DNA of 11,286 nucleotides from Chlamydiota bacterium (GTDB lineage: Bacteria; Chlamydiota; Chlamydiia; Chlamydiales; SM23-39), in contig JAJFMM010000215.1 of assembly GCA_021772165.1 (NCBI GenBank), positions 1 to 11,286 of the forward strand, given 5' to 3'. Under the pieces are notes generated by a model. The model was given only the letters and a program-made list of their open reading frames with translations, was not told the DNA's origin and did no database searches. Positions 1 to 6,572 of the stretch are shown here, piece by piece. Each line of letters begins with the position of its first letter. The stretch's first letter is position 1. A program made the position numbers and the translations under genes.

Positions 1-57
1 TCGGATCGCTATCGAACTTCCTTTTACTTGAAAAACAGTGCGTATGACATTTTTTGA
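1..57 (+). CDS. 3' end of an unidentified upstream gene (partial)
   Basis: Frame 1 is open from the window edge to a TGA at 55-57 and encodes 18 residues ending in ...NSAYDIF. The stop would lie 14 nt inside the next gene, the same kind of overlap that gene shows with its own downstream neighbour. Frame 3 is also open, to a TGA at 45-47, which would make a classic ATGA junction with the ATG at 44; 47 bases cannot decide between them. By gene order in C. trachomatis as I recall it, the expected neighbour is a CT646-like hypothetical protein. No function can be assigned. Confidence 0.4.
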   Translation, partial: SDRYRTSFYLKNSAYDIF

Positions 58-694
58 ATCTCTTGGCCGTTTCTTTTTTGAAAAAAACCGCGTATGGCTG
101 TTTCTGCTCATCCTTTTCACGCCTTTTGTTCTTGCCACACTCCTTCTTTTTTCTCGCTATTTTCACCTGCGTGAATATGAAGCTGCTTTCGATAACACCG
201 CCCTAAAAGCCCGTTCTGCCATCGAAAAACGAGAGAGAAAAGTGCGTTTCTTACAGCGTTTTGCCAACTACGAACCCTATTTCGTCTATCAAAATCTTGA
301 AACACTTTCTCTTCTCCAAAACGAACTGAAAATGCTGAAACAAATGGAATGCCACCCAGGCTGCTCTTCCCGAGGTACGGTTTTACGTCGTATCGATTTT
401 TTGAGTGGCTCGCAAAACCGACTCTCTTTTGCCGAAGAAAATGTTCGCTCTTCTAAAAGAGTCAAAGAAACCGAAGAAAAGCTTCTTCAGCCCGTAGAAA
501 TCGATTCGGATGACCTTGACCACCTACTGAGTCTGATTGAAGGAATTTCTGTAGCGCAGTACGAACCGAATTTAAATTCGCCCCAACTGCTCATTCAGGA
601 TTTTCTTCTCACTAAAAAAGATCCATCCGTTTATAAACTTAACATGGCTCTTTTAAAGAGAGAATTCAACTTACAAAATGAAAAGAAAAATTAA
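44..694 (+). CDS. CT647-like bitopic inner-membrane protein with periplasmic coiled-coil-like domain
   Basis: This is a 216-residue protein of unknown function. A short, Phe-rich, basic N-terminus is followed by one hydrophobic segment at about residues 15-38. The rest is soluble, charged and largely helical in character, rich in Glu, Lys, Leu and Gln (residues 45-100 and 130-165). That gives a single-pass inner-membrane protein with a probably periplasmic domain, a layout shared with PilN/GspM-type assembly proteins, although I see no sequence signature that proves such a role. The frame also allows a GTG start at 38, but the ATG at 44 is preferred because it sits at the overlap with the upstream frames. 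The 3' end overlaps the lipoprotein gene by 17 nt, which suggests translational coupling. Position next to a MORN lipoprotein and ygfA matches CT647 of C. trachomatis from memory; homology needs an alignment. Confidence 0.75.
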   Translation: MTFFESLGRFFFEKNRVWLFLLILFTPFVLATLLLFSRYFHLREYEAAFDNTALKARSAIEKRERKVRFLQRFANYEPYFVYQNLETLSLLQNELKMLKQMECHPGCSSRGTVLRRIDFLSGSQNRLSFAEENVRSSKRVKETEEKLLQPVEIDSDDLDHLLSLIEGISVAQYEPNLNSPQLLIQDFLLTKKDPSVYKLNMALLKREFNLQNEKKN

Positions 695-1946
695 ACTACT
701 ACTAGCTCTTTTACTCCTTTCCTGTTCCTGTCAGAAGATTCCACAGGAAGAGGAGCTGGTTCTCCTGCAAATACAGGATAGAAACGGGCTGTCTGAAACC
801 ATCGGCGATCAAGATAAACTCGCTTCCTATGCCCAAACAGATTTCCTTAGCACACAGCCCTACAAAAAAGTACTGCGCCTCTATAAAGCGGAAGGGAAAA
901 ATAGTTCGGTGATTACCGCATATCACCCCAATGGAACGATCTGGCAGCTTCTTGAAGCGAAAGAAATGAGAGCATTTGGTGCTTATCGAGAATGGTTTCC
1001 CAACGGCACACAAAAAATTGAAGCCACTGTAATTGGTGGAACTGCGGATCTCATTCCGGAAGCTCAGGAGACCTGGCTCTTTGATGGCGTTTCCAAAGTC
1101 TGGAATGAAAAAGGAACTCTAGTTGCTACAGTACCCTACGAAAAGGGAGATCTTTCAGGAACGAGTATTTCTTACTATCCATCTGGAGCCCTTGATAAGG
1201 AAATACCTTACGCGCAAGACCTCATTGATGGAGAAGAGAGAGCTTTTTGGGAAAACGGTCAGATCAAATCGAAAACGATGTTCCGAGATAGCGTCAGAAA
1301 TGGGGTTAGCCTGGGCTTTTGGGAAAATGGTACTCTCTCCTGGGAAGAGGACTATGCACAGGGAAGTCTGATAAGAGGAACCTATTGGAGTCTTGATCAT
1401 GAATTGATCTCAGAGGTTCTAAAGGGATCTGGATTCAAAGCGATTTTCGATAGAACACATGTTTGCAAACTCGAAGAGATTCAGAATGGCTCTCCGGAGG
1501 GAGTTGTAAAATGCTTTGATAGCTTCAACCAATTACAATCCATTTACCATGTCAAAAACGGGAAAAAGCAGGGAGAAGAGATCGAGTACTTTCCTCCTCA
1601 AGATGAGGAGCAGCGTCCGCTTCCTAAAATTTCTCTCTATTGGGACCAAGATACGATTCATGGTACGGTCAAAACGTGGTATGAAAATGGGCAATTGCAA
1701 AGCCAAAGAGAAATCTATAAGAACAAGAAAGCCGGAACATCCTGCGCCTGGTATCGCAATGGCAGCCTGATGCTTTTAGAAGAGTATGAAAATGACCAAT
1801 TGGATCGTGGCCAATACTATAGAAGAGGTCAATCCAGCCCTGTCTCTGCAATTAAGGGGGGTAACGGTCTTGCAACCCTCTATGATGGGGATGGTTTTTT
1901 TCTCGACAAAGTGAACTATTTAAAAGGAAAGCCCGTCGATCCTTGA
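678..1946 (+). CDS. CT648-like lipoprotein with MORN_2/YwqK-type repeats
   Basis: This is a 422-residue predicted lipoprotein. Residues 1-15 form a basic and very Leu-rich signal peptide, and the lipobox LLSC places the lipidated cysteine at position 16. The body carries repeated aromatic-x-x-x-Gly motifs typical of MORN_2 (YwqK family) repeats: YHPNG at 82, WFPNG at 106, WNEKG at 142, YYPSG at 166, FWENG at 190 and 214, WYENG at 334 and WYRNG at 358. Many copies are spaced exactly 24 residues apart, and degenerate copies fill part of 236-310. Such repeats build extended beta-hairpin scaffolds for binding proteins or lipids. The 'antitoxin' label often attached to this family by automatic annotation has no support here: there is no toxin partner and the protein is exported. 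It starts 17 nt before the upstream stop and ends 25 nt before ygfA. Likely anchored in the cell envelope; partner unknown. Confidence 0.85.
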   Translation: MKRKIKLLLALLLLSCSCQKIPQEEELVLLQIQDRNGLSETIGDQDKLASYAQTDFLSTQPYKKVLRLYKAEGKNSSVITAYHPNGTIWQLLEAKEMRAFGAYREWFPNGTQKIEATVIGGTADLIPEAQETWLFDGVSKVWNEKGTLVATVPYEKGDLSGTSISYYPSGALDKEIPYAQDLIDGEERAFWENGQIKSKTMFRDSVRNGVSLGFWENGTLSWEEDYAQGSLIRGTYWSLDHELISEVLKGSGFKAIFDRTHVCKLEEIQNGSPEGVVKCFDSFNQLQSIYHVKNGKKQGEEIEYFPPQDEEQRPLPKISLYWDQDTIHGTVKTWYENGQLQSQREIYKNKKAGTSCAWYRNGSLMLLEEYENDQLDRGQYYRRGQSSPVSAIKGGNGLATLYDGDGFFLDKVNYLKGKPVDP

Positions 1947-1958
1947 ACCTATCTTGCT

Positions 1959-1965
1959 AAGCAGG
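1959..1965 (+). promoter_or_regulatory. Ribosome binding site that fixes the ygfA start
   Basis: The sequence AAGCAGG lies 6 nt before the ATG at 1972. The longer reading of the frame begins with a TTG at 1954 that lacks a purine-rich site at a proper distance, and this Shine-Dalgarno-like sequence would fall inside that longer frame. The site therefore argues for a start at 1972. Confidence 0.5.
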
Positions 1966-1971
1966 TTATGG

Positions 1972-2502
1972 ATGAAAACTACACTGCGTAAACACTTCCT
2001 TGCGCTTCGTCGCAGCCTCAGCGAGGAGCGACGCCGCGAAGCTGCCGAACAACTGCTCAAAAAACTCGACACCTATTCTTCACAATTCAAGAGAATCGCC
2101 TCCATTTCAAGTATGAACGGCGAAATCGATCTGAGTGCGTTTAACCAGCTGCTGGCCAGACAAAACCGCTTACTCCTCCCCAGGAGAGTCGATAATGCGT
2201 TGAAGTACTACCCGATATCTAATCTCCAACAGTTAGAAAAGACACAAGGTTCTTTGCTAGAGCCAAATCCAGCACTTTACACACACACGGCAATCGGTCC
2301 AGGAGATCTGATTCTTGTACCTGGCTTAGCCTTCGATGCAGATGGATTTCGGCTAGGTTATGGGAAAGGGCATTTCGATAAGTTTCTTGCAAAGCACCCT
2401 ACAATCCCTACCGCTGGCATCGGATTTCTCGAACAGAAAAGTGAAGAGCCACTCCCACGCGATGTGTGGGATATTCCTGTGAAATCTCTCTTTCTATTTT
2501 GA
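1972..2502 (+). CDS. ygfA: 5-formyltetrahydrofolate cyclo-ligase
   Basis: A cytosolic enzyme that converts 5-formyl-THF to 5,10-methenyl-THF using ATP, returning a folate storage/inhibitor form to one-carbon metabolism. The 176-residue length is normal for the family. Visible hallmarks are the basic N-terminal helix (LRKHFLALRR), the early Glu in SMNGEID (E51), and the C-terminal core LVPGLAFDADGFRLGYGKGH at 116-135. The LGYGKGHFD segment corresponds to the family LGYGxGYYD nucleotide-binding loop, and VWDIPV near the end matches the usual closing HDIPVD-type motif. The first in-frame start is a TTG at 1954, but the ATG at 1972 has a ribosome site and gives the conventional MKTTLRK start. It follows the lipoprotein gene by 25 nt and is probably co-transcribed. 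Its last 9 nt overlap the convergent small secreted-protein gene. In Chlamydiaceae ygfA is, as I recall, next to recA; here they are 7.8 kb apart. Confidence 0.93.
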   Translation: MKTTLRKHFLALRRSLSEERRREAAEQLLKKLDTYSSQFKRIASISSMNGEIDLSAFNQLLARQNRLLLPRRVDNALKYYPISNLQQLEKTQGSLLEPNPALYTHTAIGPGDLILVPGLAFDADGFRLGYGKGHFDKFLAKHPTIPTAGIGFLEQKSEEPLPRDVWDIPVKSLFLF

Positions 2503-2910
2503 GTTGCCTTTTGAGGGTGGGTGAGGCACTTCAGGATTTTTCCTCTGCTTAGGACTGCATTGAAGTTGGCCCTGACAAGAACTGGCACGAACATAGGCTC
2601 CAACAGCACCATCTTGACACATGGAATAGACTTCTCCCCCTGCACATTGGAAAATGATTCGATAGGGCGTGATCGAAACCTCGGGAAATCCGGGGCGGTT
2701 TAGATTGCTCGAACCGAGATTAGTGACGAAGTTTTTCTGCTGACTGGGCAGCAATGTAACTTGTCCTAGATAGGCTCCACTATTCGTAAACACAGAAGCG
2801 GTTAGAATATAGGGCGAGTCATTCACTAGAGTAATCTCCCCGGGAAAAGAAGTGACAGACCAAAGAGATGACTGCAACAAAAGGAAACAGATCAATAGAG
2901 CTCTCTTCAT
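2494..2910 (-). CDS. Small secreted four-cysteine protein, unknown function
   Basis: This 138-residue protein has an N-terminal export signal (MKRALLICFLLLQSSLWSVT, likely cleaved near residue 20-22). The mature part alternates short beta-like segments (EITLVNDSPYILTASVF, GQVTLLP, EVSITPYRIIFQC). Its four cysteines at 89, 98, 112 and 118 could form two disulfides in the periplasm. The C-terminal ~18 residues are Pro/Lys-rich and look disordered. I do not recognise a characterised family, although the pattern resembles small conserved chlamydial hypothetical proteins. It starts 7 nt after the oppA stop, with AAGGG overlapping that stop as ribosome site, so it is almost certainly in the oppA transcript and may be translationally coupled. 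A GTG at 2913 immediately precedes the ATG and is a less likely start. Its 3' end overlaps the ygfA 3' end by 9 nt. A periplasmic partner of the peptide-binding protein is a plausible inference only. Confidence 0.75.
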   Translation of the reverse strand: MKRALLICFLLLQSSLWSVTSFPGEITLVNDSPYILTASVFTNSGAYLGQVTLLPSQQKNFVTNLGSSNLNRPGFPEVSITPYRIIFQCAGGEVYSMCQDGAVGAYVRASSCQGQLQCSPKQRKNPEVPHPPSKGNSK

Positions 2911-2917
2911 CACGCCC

Positions 2918-4504
2918 TTATTGGGTTTGAGTTTCTTCTAGTTTACACCAGCGAAAATCGATCTGGCCAATCGGTGAAAGAGAGATCTCCTCTAACTCTG
3001 TCCGCTGCAAATAGTTCAACGCGTAATGATAGATCGGAATGAGGGGCATCTGGTCTATCAAAAGGCGTTCTGCCTCTCGAAGAATTTTTTTTCTCTCTAT
3101 AGTACTGTTACATAAGACAGACCGATTTAAACAATCAACATATTTCGAGTTTTCCCAGCCTGTGTTATTTGTGCTTCCTTCTTTAAATTTGAATACTTCC
3201 AGAAAAGTAATCGCATCATTGAAATCTGCAATCCAGGAGCCTGCAGCCAATTCATACTGCTTTTTGGATACCCTTTCGTAGAAGAGCTTTCTTTCTGCCG
3301 CTTCCAATTCGATTCGAACACCGAGCGCACTTTCTATCTGCTGCTTGATGGTCATAGCAACCATGTGGTTTCTTTCATCTGCCACATAAAGAAGACCTAT
3401 CGGAGGAAATTCCTCTTGAGTCAGCTCTTCTCTCTCACAATAGAGGGCAAGAAGATCAGCCGCTTTGACCGGATCTGCGTCATTGAAATATCCATTAGCT
3501 GAGAGTCCCATTGCCGGAGGGACAAGGGCTGTAGCAGGAAGCTGACCGCCTTGCAAAATATGTTCAGTGATCGATTGGCGATCGATAGAAAAAGCAAGAG
3601 CCCGTCGTAGAAGAGGATGCGCAAGAAATGAATTGCTCTCCGTATTCACTCGAAGAAAATAGGTTCCGGTCAGTGGCTTTACATGGAGATCTCCGCGAAG
3701 CGCCAAAGGAGCTACTGCATCAGGCGGAAGCGTTGATAAAGGGGAACCCGCCCAATCGAGTTGTGAATCTCTAAACATGCGTAATTCTGTTTCGGGATTC
3801 ACCATGACCATCTCGATTCCTTTGAGATGAACATTCTTTTCATCCCAGTAGGTAGAATTGCGAGCCACCAGAATCCTGTTTGAATGTTCCCACATTTGCA
3901 ATACAAAAGGACCGTTCGAAACATACTGAGAAAGATCTTCCGTCCAGTGGGGGGTTTCAGCATCAATCCAATGAGGAACTGGGAAAAAGGAGGGGAAAGT
4001 CAACAACTCCAGCAAATATGGAATGGGTTCTTCCAATGTAACGACCAAGGTCTTCAAATCAGGCGTTTCTACTGCAAGTTGATCAGAACCTCTATTTTTT
4101 GATTCTCTTGCACCTTTGATCACATACAATTGATACGCCAAATCTGAAGCAAAATTGGGATCCAGCATTCTTCGCCAGCTCTGAACAAAATCAAAAGAGG
4201 TGACCGGGGTTCCATCTGACCAGAAAGCTTCTCTCAAGCGAAAAGTATAAGTCAGTCCATCTTCCGAAATTTCCATCTCCTCTGCTAACGCTAACTCTGC
4301 AGAGCCATTTTTGCTAATTCGCGCCAATCCTTCGAAAAGCATGTGCATCAAAGTAATCGAATTTAGATCTCTTGCTAACCGAGGATCTAAAGATTGCGGT
4401 TCTTCCTGAATGTTGATACGCAAAACCTTCTTAGACTGAAGGGGCGCATTGCCACAAGAAAGTGTAAAAATCAAAAGAGCTATAACCAAAAAATATGACT
4501 TCAT
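2918..4504 (-). CDS. oppA: OppA-type oligopeptide-binding lipoprotein (orphan ABC substrate-binding protein)
   Basis: This is a periplasmic solute-binding protein of the SBP_bac_5 family that captures peptides for an Opp/Dpp ABC importer. The 528-residue length is typical. The signal peptide ends in the lipobox TLSC, giving lipidated C17. Family landmarks in order are RINIQEEPQSLDPRLARDLN, the 'LFEGLARISKNG' entry strand, FRLREAFWSDGTPVTSFDFV, RRALAFSIDRQSI, and the C-terminal PLIPIYHYALNYLQR. ATGs occur at 4516, 4507 and 4504; the last is chosen because GAGG at 4511-4514 lies 6 nt before it and the signal peptide is then compact. No oppB, oppC, oppD or oppF gene is adjacent, so the permease must be encoded elsewhere. 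Several chlamydial OppA paralogs are orphans in this way. It is followed by the small secreted-protein gene and is divergent from the NlpC/P60 gene, which is compatible with peptidoglycan-peptide uptake. Ligand specificity cannot be read from sequence. Confidence 0.92.
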   Translation of the reverse strand: MKSYFLVIALLIFTLSCGNAPLQSKKVLRINIQEEPQSLDPRLARDLNSITLMHMLFEGLARISKNGSAELALAEEMEISEDGLTYTFRLREAFWSDGTPVTSFDFVQSWRRMLDPNFASDLAYQLYVIKGARESKNRGSDQLAVETPDLKTLVVTLEEPIPYLLELLTFPSFFPVPHWIDAETPHWTEDLSQYVSNGPFVLQMWEHSNRILVARNSTYWDEKNVHLKGIEMVMVNPETELRMFRDSQLDWAGSPLSTLPPDAVAPLALRGDLHVKPLTGTYFLRVNTESNSFLAHPLLRRALAFSIDRQSITEHILQGGQLPATALVPPAMGLSANGYFNDADPVKAADLLALYCEREELTQEEFPPIGLLYVADERNHMVAMTIKQQIESALGVRIELEAAERKLFYERVSKKQYELAAGSWIADFNDAITFLEVFKFKEGSTNNTGWENSKYVDCLNRSVLCNSTIERKKILREAERLLIDQMPLIPIYHYALNYLQRTELEEISLSPIGQIDFRWCKLEETQTQ

Positions 4505-4544
4505 CATCAACCTCATCGACTAGGAACCTAATTAGTGGGATAGG

Positions 4545-4574
4545 TTCAGGGGCAAAATCGATTCTACCTATATT
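4545..4574 (+). promoter_or_regulatory. Weak putative promoter for the NlpC/P60 gene
   Basis: TTCAGG (4545-4550) is followed after 18 nt by TATATT (4569-4574). The -10 is good (5/6) and the -35 is poor (3/6). It overlaps the oppA promoter on the other strand, so the two divergent genes may compete for polymerase or be co-regulated. The leader would be about 40 nt and would contain the inverted repeat at 4591-4610. Confidence 0.3.
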
Positions 4575-4588
4575 AAATTAACTTGCAA
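4561..4588 (-). promoter_or_regulatory. Putative sigma-70/66-type promoter for oppA
   Basis: Read on the minus strand, TTGCAA (4588-4583) is followed after 16 nt by TAGAAT (4566-4561), four and five matches to the housekeeping hexamers. The predicted start near 4554 gives a leader of about 50 nt to the oppA ATG at 4504. The spacer is AT-rich. Predicted from sequence only. Confidence 0.45.
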
Positions 4589-4590
4589 AG

Positions 4591-4610
4591 TTTCCCTCTT
4601 TTTTGGGAAA
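4591..4610. repeat. Short inverted repeat TTTCCC-N8-GGGAAA in the NlpC leader
   Basis: A perfect 6-bp inverted repeat with an 8-nt T-rich loop ends 9 nt before the NlpC/P60 ATG. Its right arm GGGAAA is the only purine-rich stretch near a Shine-Dalgarno position, so pairing could mask it. It could also be an operator or chance; a 6-bp stem in AT-rich sequence is weak evidence. Confidence 0.3.
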
Positions 4611-4619
4611 ACCATATGT

Positions 4620-5432
4620 ATGAAGCCTAAGAACAACGTTGAAATCACCACACCGGCCCCCGTCCTCAATATTGCCGAATTTCATACGGCATTTGGCGGC
4701 GGCAATGGCTATGAAATTCCCCGAAATTCTTCGGGCCATTCTAAGCATTTAGAATTCATTGCACTTCCCGGACAAGTTTTTACCGTTGAAGAGATATTTT
4801 CTAGGCACCACCACTGCATCTATCGCGTCAGCTCGCCCATCTATTCAGGCTCTGACCTTTTTCTAGACAGCCGCTTTACGAAACCCTCTTCACAAGAAGG
4901 CGATAAAGACAGAATCTCATTAGATCCAAGCGAACTGACGACGAAAATGAAAAAACTCCTCGGATGTAAATATGTTTGGGGTGGCAACTGGAGCTCCGGC
5001 ATTCAGGAAATGTTACATTTCTACCCACCTCAAAAAGCACTAGATCAAAGCATGCTGGACCTATGGACAATGAAGGGTGTGGATTGCTCGGGACTCCTTT
5101 ATGAAGCTTCTGGAGGAGTTACTCCTCGCAATACCAAAGCCTTGCTCCATTTTGGAAACGCTCTTCCAGTTGAAGGAAAATCTCCGGATCAGATCAGAGC
5201 GCTCTTAAAACCCATGGACATGGTCGTATGGCCAGGACATATCTGGTTTGTCTTAGATGATAAAAATTCCATCGAGAGTAAATCGCCTCACGGCGTTATC
5301 CAAAGATCTCTACACGATCGATTGATGGAGACTTGCTCTGAGAGAAAGGGTGTTGATCAATGGTCTTCCTCATTGAATCCAAACCAGCATTTTGTGATTC
5401 GCAGATTTTGTTCGTTTGAAGACAGCCTCTAA
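4620..5432 (+). CDS. NlpC/P60-family cysteine peptidase (putative peptidoglycan peptide hydrolase)
   Basis: This 270-residue protein probably cleaves gamma-D-Glu-diamino-acid bonds in peptidoglycan stem peptides, as family members such as YkfC do. Residues ~15-85 are beta-rich and fit a bacterial SH3-like region (GQVFTVEEIF, CIYRVSSPIY). Residues ~105-265 form the NlpC/P60 domain: YVWGGNW (118-124), the nucleophile in GVDCSGLLYEASGG (C156), and the His in MVVWPGHIWFVLDD (H207). The third catalytic position, usually His, Asn or Gln about 12 residues after the His, falls on Glu219 in NSIES; H224 is a nearby alternative. No signal peptide or membrane segment is visible, so a cytoplasmic recycling role or a non-Sec route is implied. 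The ATG at 4620 has a weak ribosome site. It is divergent from oppA and 60 nt upstream of the porin gene. Chlamydiae carry an NlpC/P60 enzyme of this general design (CT127-like, from memory); whether this is that ortholog is untested. Confidence 0.87.
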   Translation: MKPKNNVEITTPAPVLNIAEFHTAFGGGNGYEIPRNSSGHSKHLEFIALPGQVFTVEEIFSRHHHCIYRVSSPIYSGSDLFLDSRFTKPSSQEGDKDRISLDPSELTTKMKKLLGCKYVWGGNWSSGIQEMLHFYPPQKALDQSMLDLWTMKGVDCSGLLYEASGGVTPRNTKALLHFGNALPVEGKSPDQIRALLKPMDMVVWPGHIWFVLDDKNSIESKSPHGVIQRSLHDRLMETCSERKGVDQWSSSLNPNQHFVIRRFCSFEDSL

Positions 5433-5434
5433 TA

Positions 5435-5464
5435 TTGATTCATTTCTTCGACTTCCTCTATGAT
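5435..5464 (+). promoter_or_regulatory. Putative promoter of the MOMP-like gene
   Basis: TTGATT (5435-5440) and TATGAT (5459-5464) are separated by 18 nt and match the housekeeping hexamers at 4/6 and 5/6. The elements start just after the NlpC/P60 stop at 5432. Transcription from about 5471 would give a leader of roughly 22 nt to the ATG at 5493. The -10 element contains the ATG at 5460, which makes that upstream ATG unlikely as a translation start. Confidence 0.5.
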
Positions 5465-5483
5465 AGCGACAACACTATTTTTC

Positions 5484-5488
5484 GAGGA
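5484..5488 (+). promoter_or_regulatory. Ribosome binding site deciding the porin start
   Basis: GAGGA lies 4 nt before the ATG at 5493, and AGG gives the usual 5-nt spacing. The ATG at 5460 has no comparable upstream sequence, only a pyrimidine-rich stretch. Confidence 0.6.
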
Positions 5489-5492
5489 TCTG

Positions 5493-6572
5493 ATGCGACT
5501 TAAATCGACTCTTTGTTTCAGCGCTCTTTTGCTAAGCGCTTCTTCACTTTCCGCTCTAGTTGGCCAATGCAGGCCTATCAATAGCTTTGAACAAGGTCAT
5601 GAGCTGAGACAGAGCCAAATGGCAGCTGCATACAACGCACCGGCTCGCATCGACGTTCGAGGAAGTTGGGATGTCAACTTCACCGGCAGCTATATTTTCT
5701 GGCAGCCCAGCGAAGAAAATCTGGAACTCGGCATTTCTAATACTAGCGCTAATGTAGCTCTTCCCATCAACGGCCATGTCGTCGACATGAACTTCAAATA
5801 CAAGTCTGGTTTCAAAGTAGCCATGGGCATTTTCTCAGAACTCGATAACTGGGATGCTCTTGCTCAATACACTTGGTTCACTGGACGCCATAGCAGCCGT
5901 TCCAATGGTCCCCTGGATGGGGGAGTAATTCCTTTCTGGGGACATCCAGCAAATACAGCAACTTCCATTCTTTCAGGAAAAAGTCGCTGGCGTCTCAGTG
6001 TTGATTTTCTCGATTTAAATCTGGGTCGTAGCTGCTATGTAGGTACTAGACTGACTTTCAGACCCTTCTTCGGTGCACGCGCCGCATGGATCGATCAGAA
6101 ATATACAGTATCCTATGTCCCAGGAGGTACTGTCTTTTCTCCTTACCAGATCCGCAATACTACTAAATCTTGGGCTATTGGACCAGAAGTGGGCTTAGAC
6201 ACAAGCTGGCTTCTAGGCTACGGCATTCGATTCACTGGAAAAGCTGAAGCGGATCTTCTATTCACTCGCTATAATCTTCGTATGAAAGAACAAAATAGCG
6301 CAGGTTCTTCGATATTGGCCGTCAATTTAAGACAGAACCATCTCTACTATCTTCGTCCACACGTCGATCTATCGTTGGGTCTTGGATGGGGAACTTATTT
6401 GAGCAATCACAATTACCACTTCGATCTTTCTGCATCGTACGATTTCCAGGTCTTCTGGAGTCAAAACATGTTTAGAATGTTCGTAGATAACTCTTCAGTA
6501 GGAAAAAGCATAGCGCCTGATGGAGATCTCTACCTACAGGGTCTAACGGCTAACGCGCGTTTCGATTTCTAA
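5493..6572 (+). CDS. MOMP-like beta-barrel outer-membrane protein (Lpg1974/Legionella_OMP type)
   Basis: This 359-residue outer-membrane protein is probably a porin. The signal peptide MRLKSTLCFSALLLSASSLS is likely cleaved near residue 21. The mature start is followed by the signature region WDVNFTGSYIFWQPSEENLE, which I associate with the Lpg1974-like major outer-membrane family expanded in environmental chlamydiae. The rest alternates amphipathic strands with aromatic girdles (RLSVDFLDLNLGR, LTFRPFFGARAAWIDQ, FTGKAEADLLFTRYNLR, HLYYLRPHVDLSLGLGWG, NYHFDLSASYDFQVFWSQ). The last residue is Phe (NARFDF), the usual Bam-recognition end of a barrel. Only a couple of cysteines remain in the mature protein, so it is not a disulfide-cross-linked Cys-rich MOMP. 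The longer start at 5460 would put 11 residues with acidic FFEDL before the signal peptide and is rejected. Its stop overlaps the stop of the convergent GH63 gene by 4 nt. Substrate unknown. Confidence 0.88.
   Translation: MRLKSTLCFSALLLSASSLSALVGQCRPINSFEQGHELRQSQMAAAYNAPARIDVRGSWDVNFTGSYIFWQPSEENLELGISNTSANVALPINGHVVDMNFKYKSGFKVAMGIFSELDNWDALAQYTWFTGRHSSRSNGPLDGGVIPFWGHPANTATSILSGKSRWRLSVDFLDLNLGRSCYVGTRLTFRPFFGARAAWIDQKYTVSYVPGGTVFSPYQIRNTTKSWAIGPEVGLDTSWLLGYGIRFTGKAEADLLFTRYNLRMKEQNSAGSSILAVNLRQNHLYYLRPHVDLSLGLGWGTYLSNHNYHFDLSASYDFQVFWSQNMFRMFVDNSSVGKSIAPDGDLYLQGLTANARFDF

Noticed and set aside
1856..1861. Six-G run as a phase-variation tract in the lipoprotein gene (a similar one occurs in GH63 near 8141)
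   Set aside because: Six bases is short for slipped-strand switching. Both genes are intact and neither tract lies in a promoter or at a start.
678..1946. Toxin-antitoxin system suggested by YwqK-type repeats
   Set aside because: The protein has a lipoprotein signal, no toxin gene is adjacent, and the YwqK 'antitoxin' name is a weak family-level transfer.
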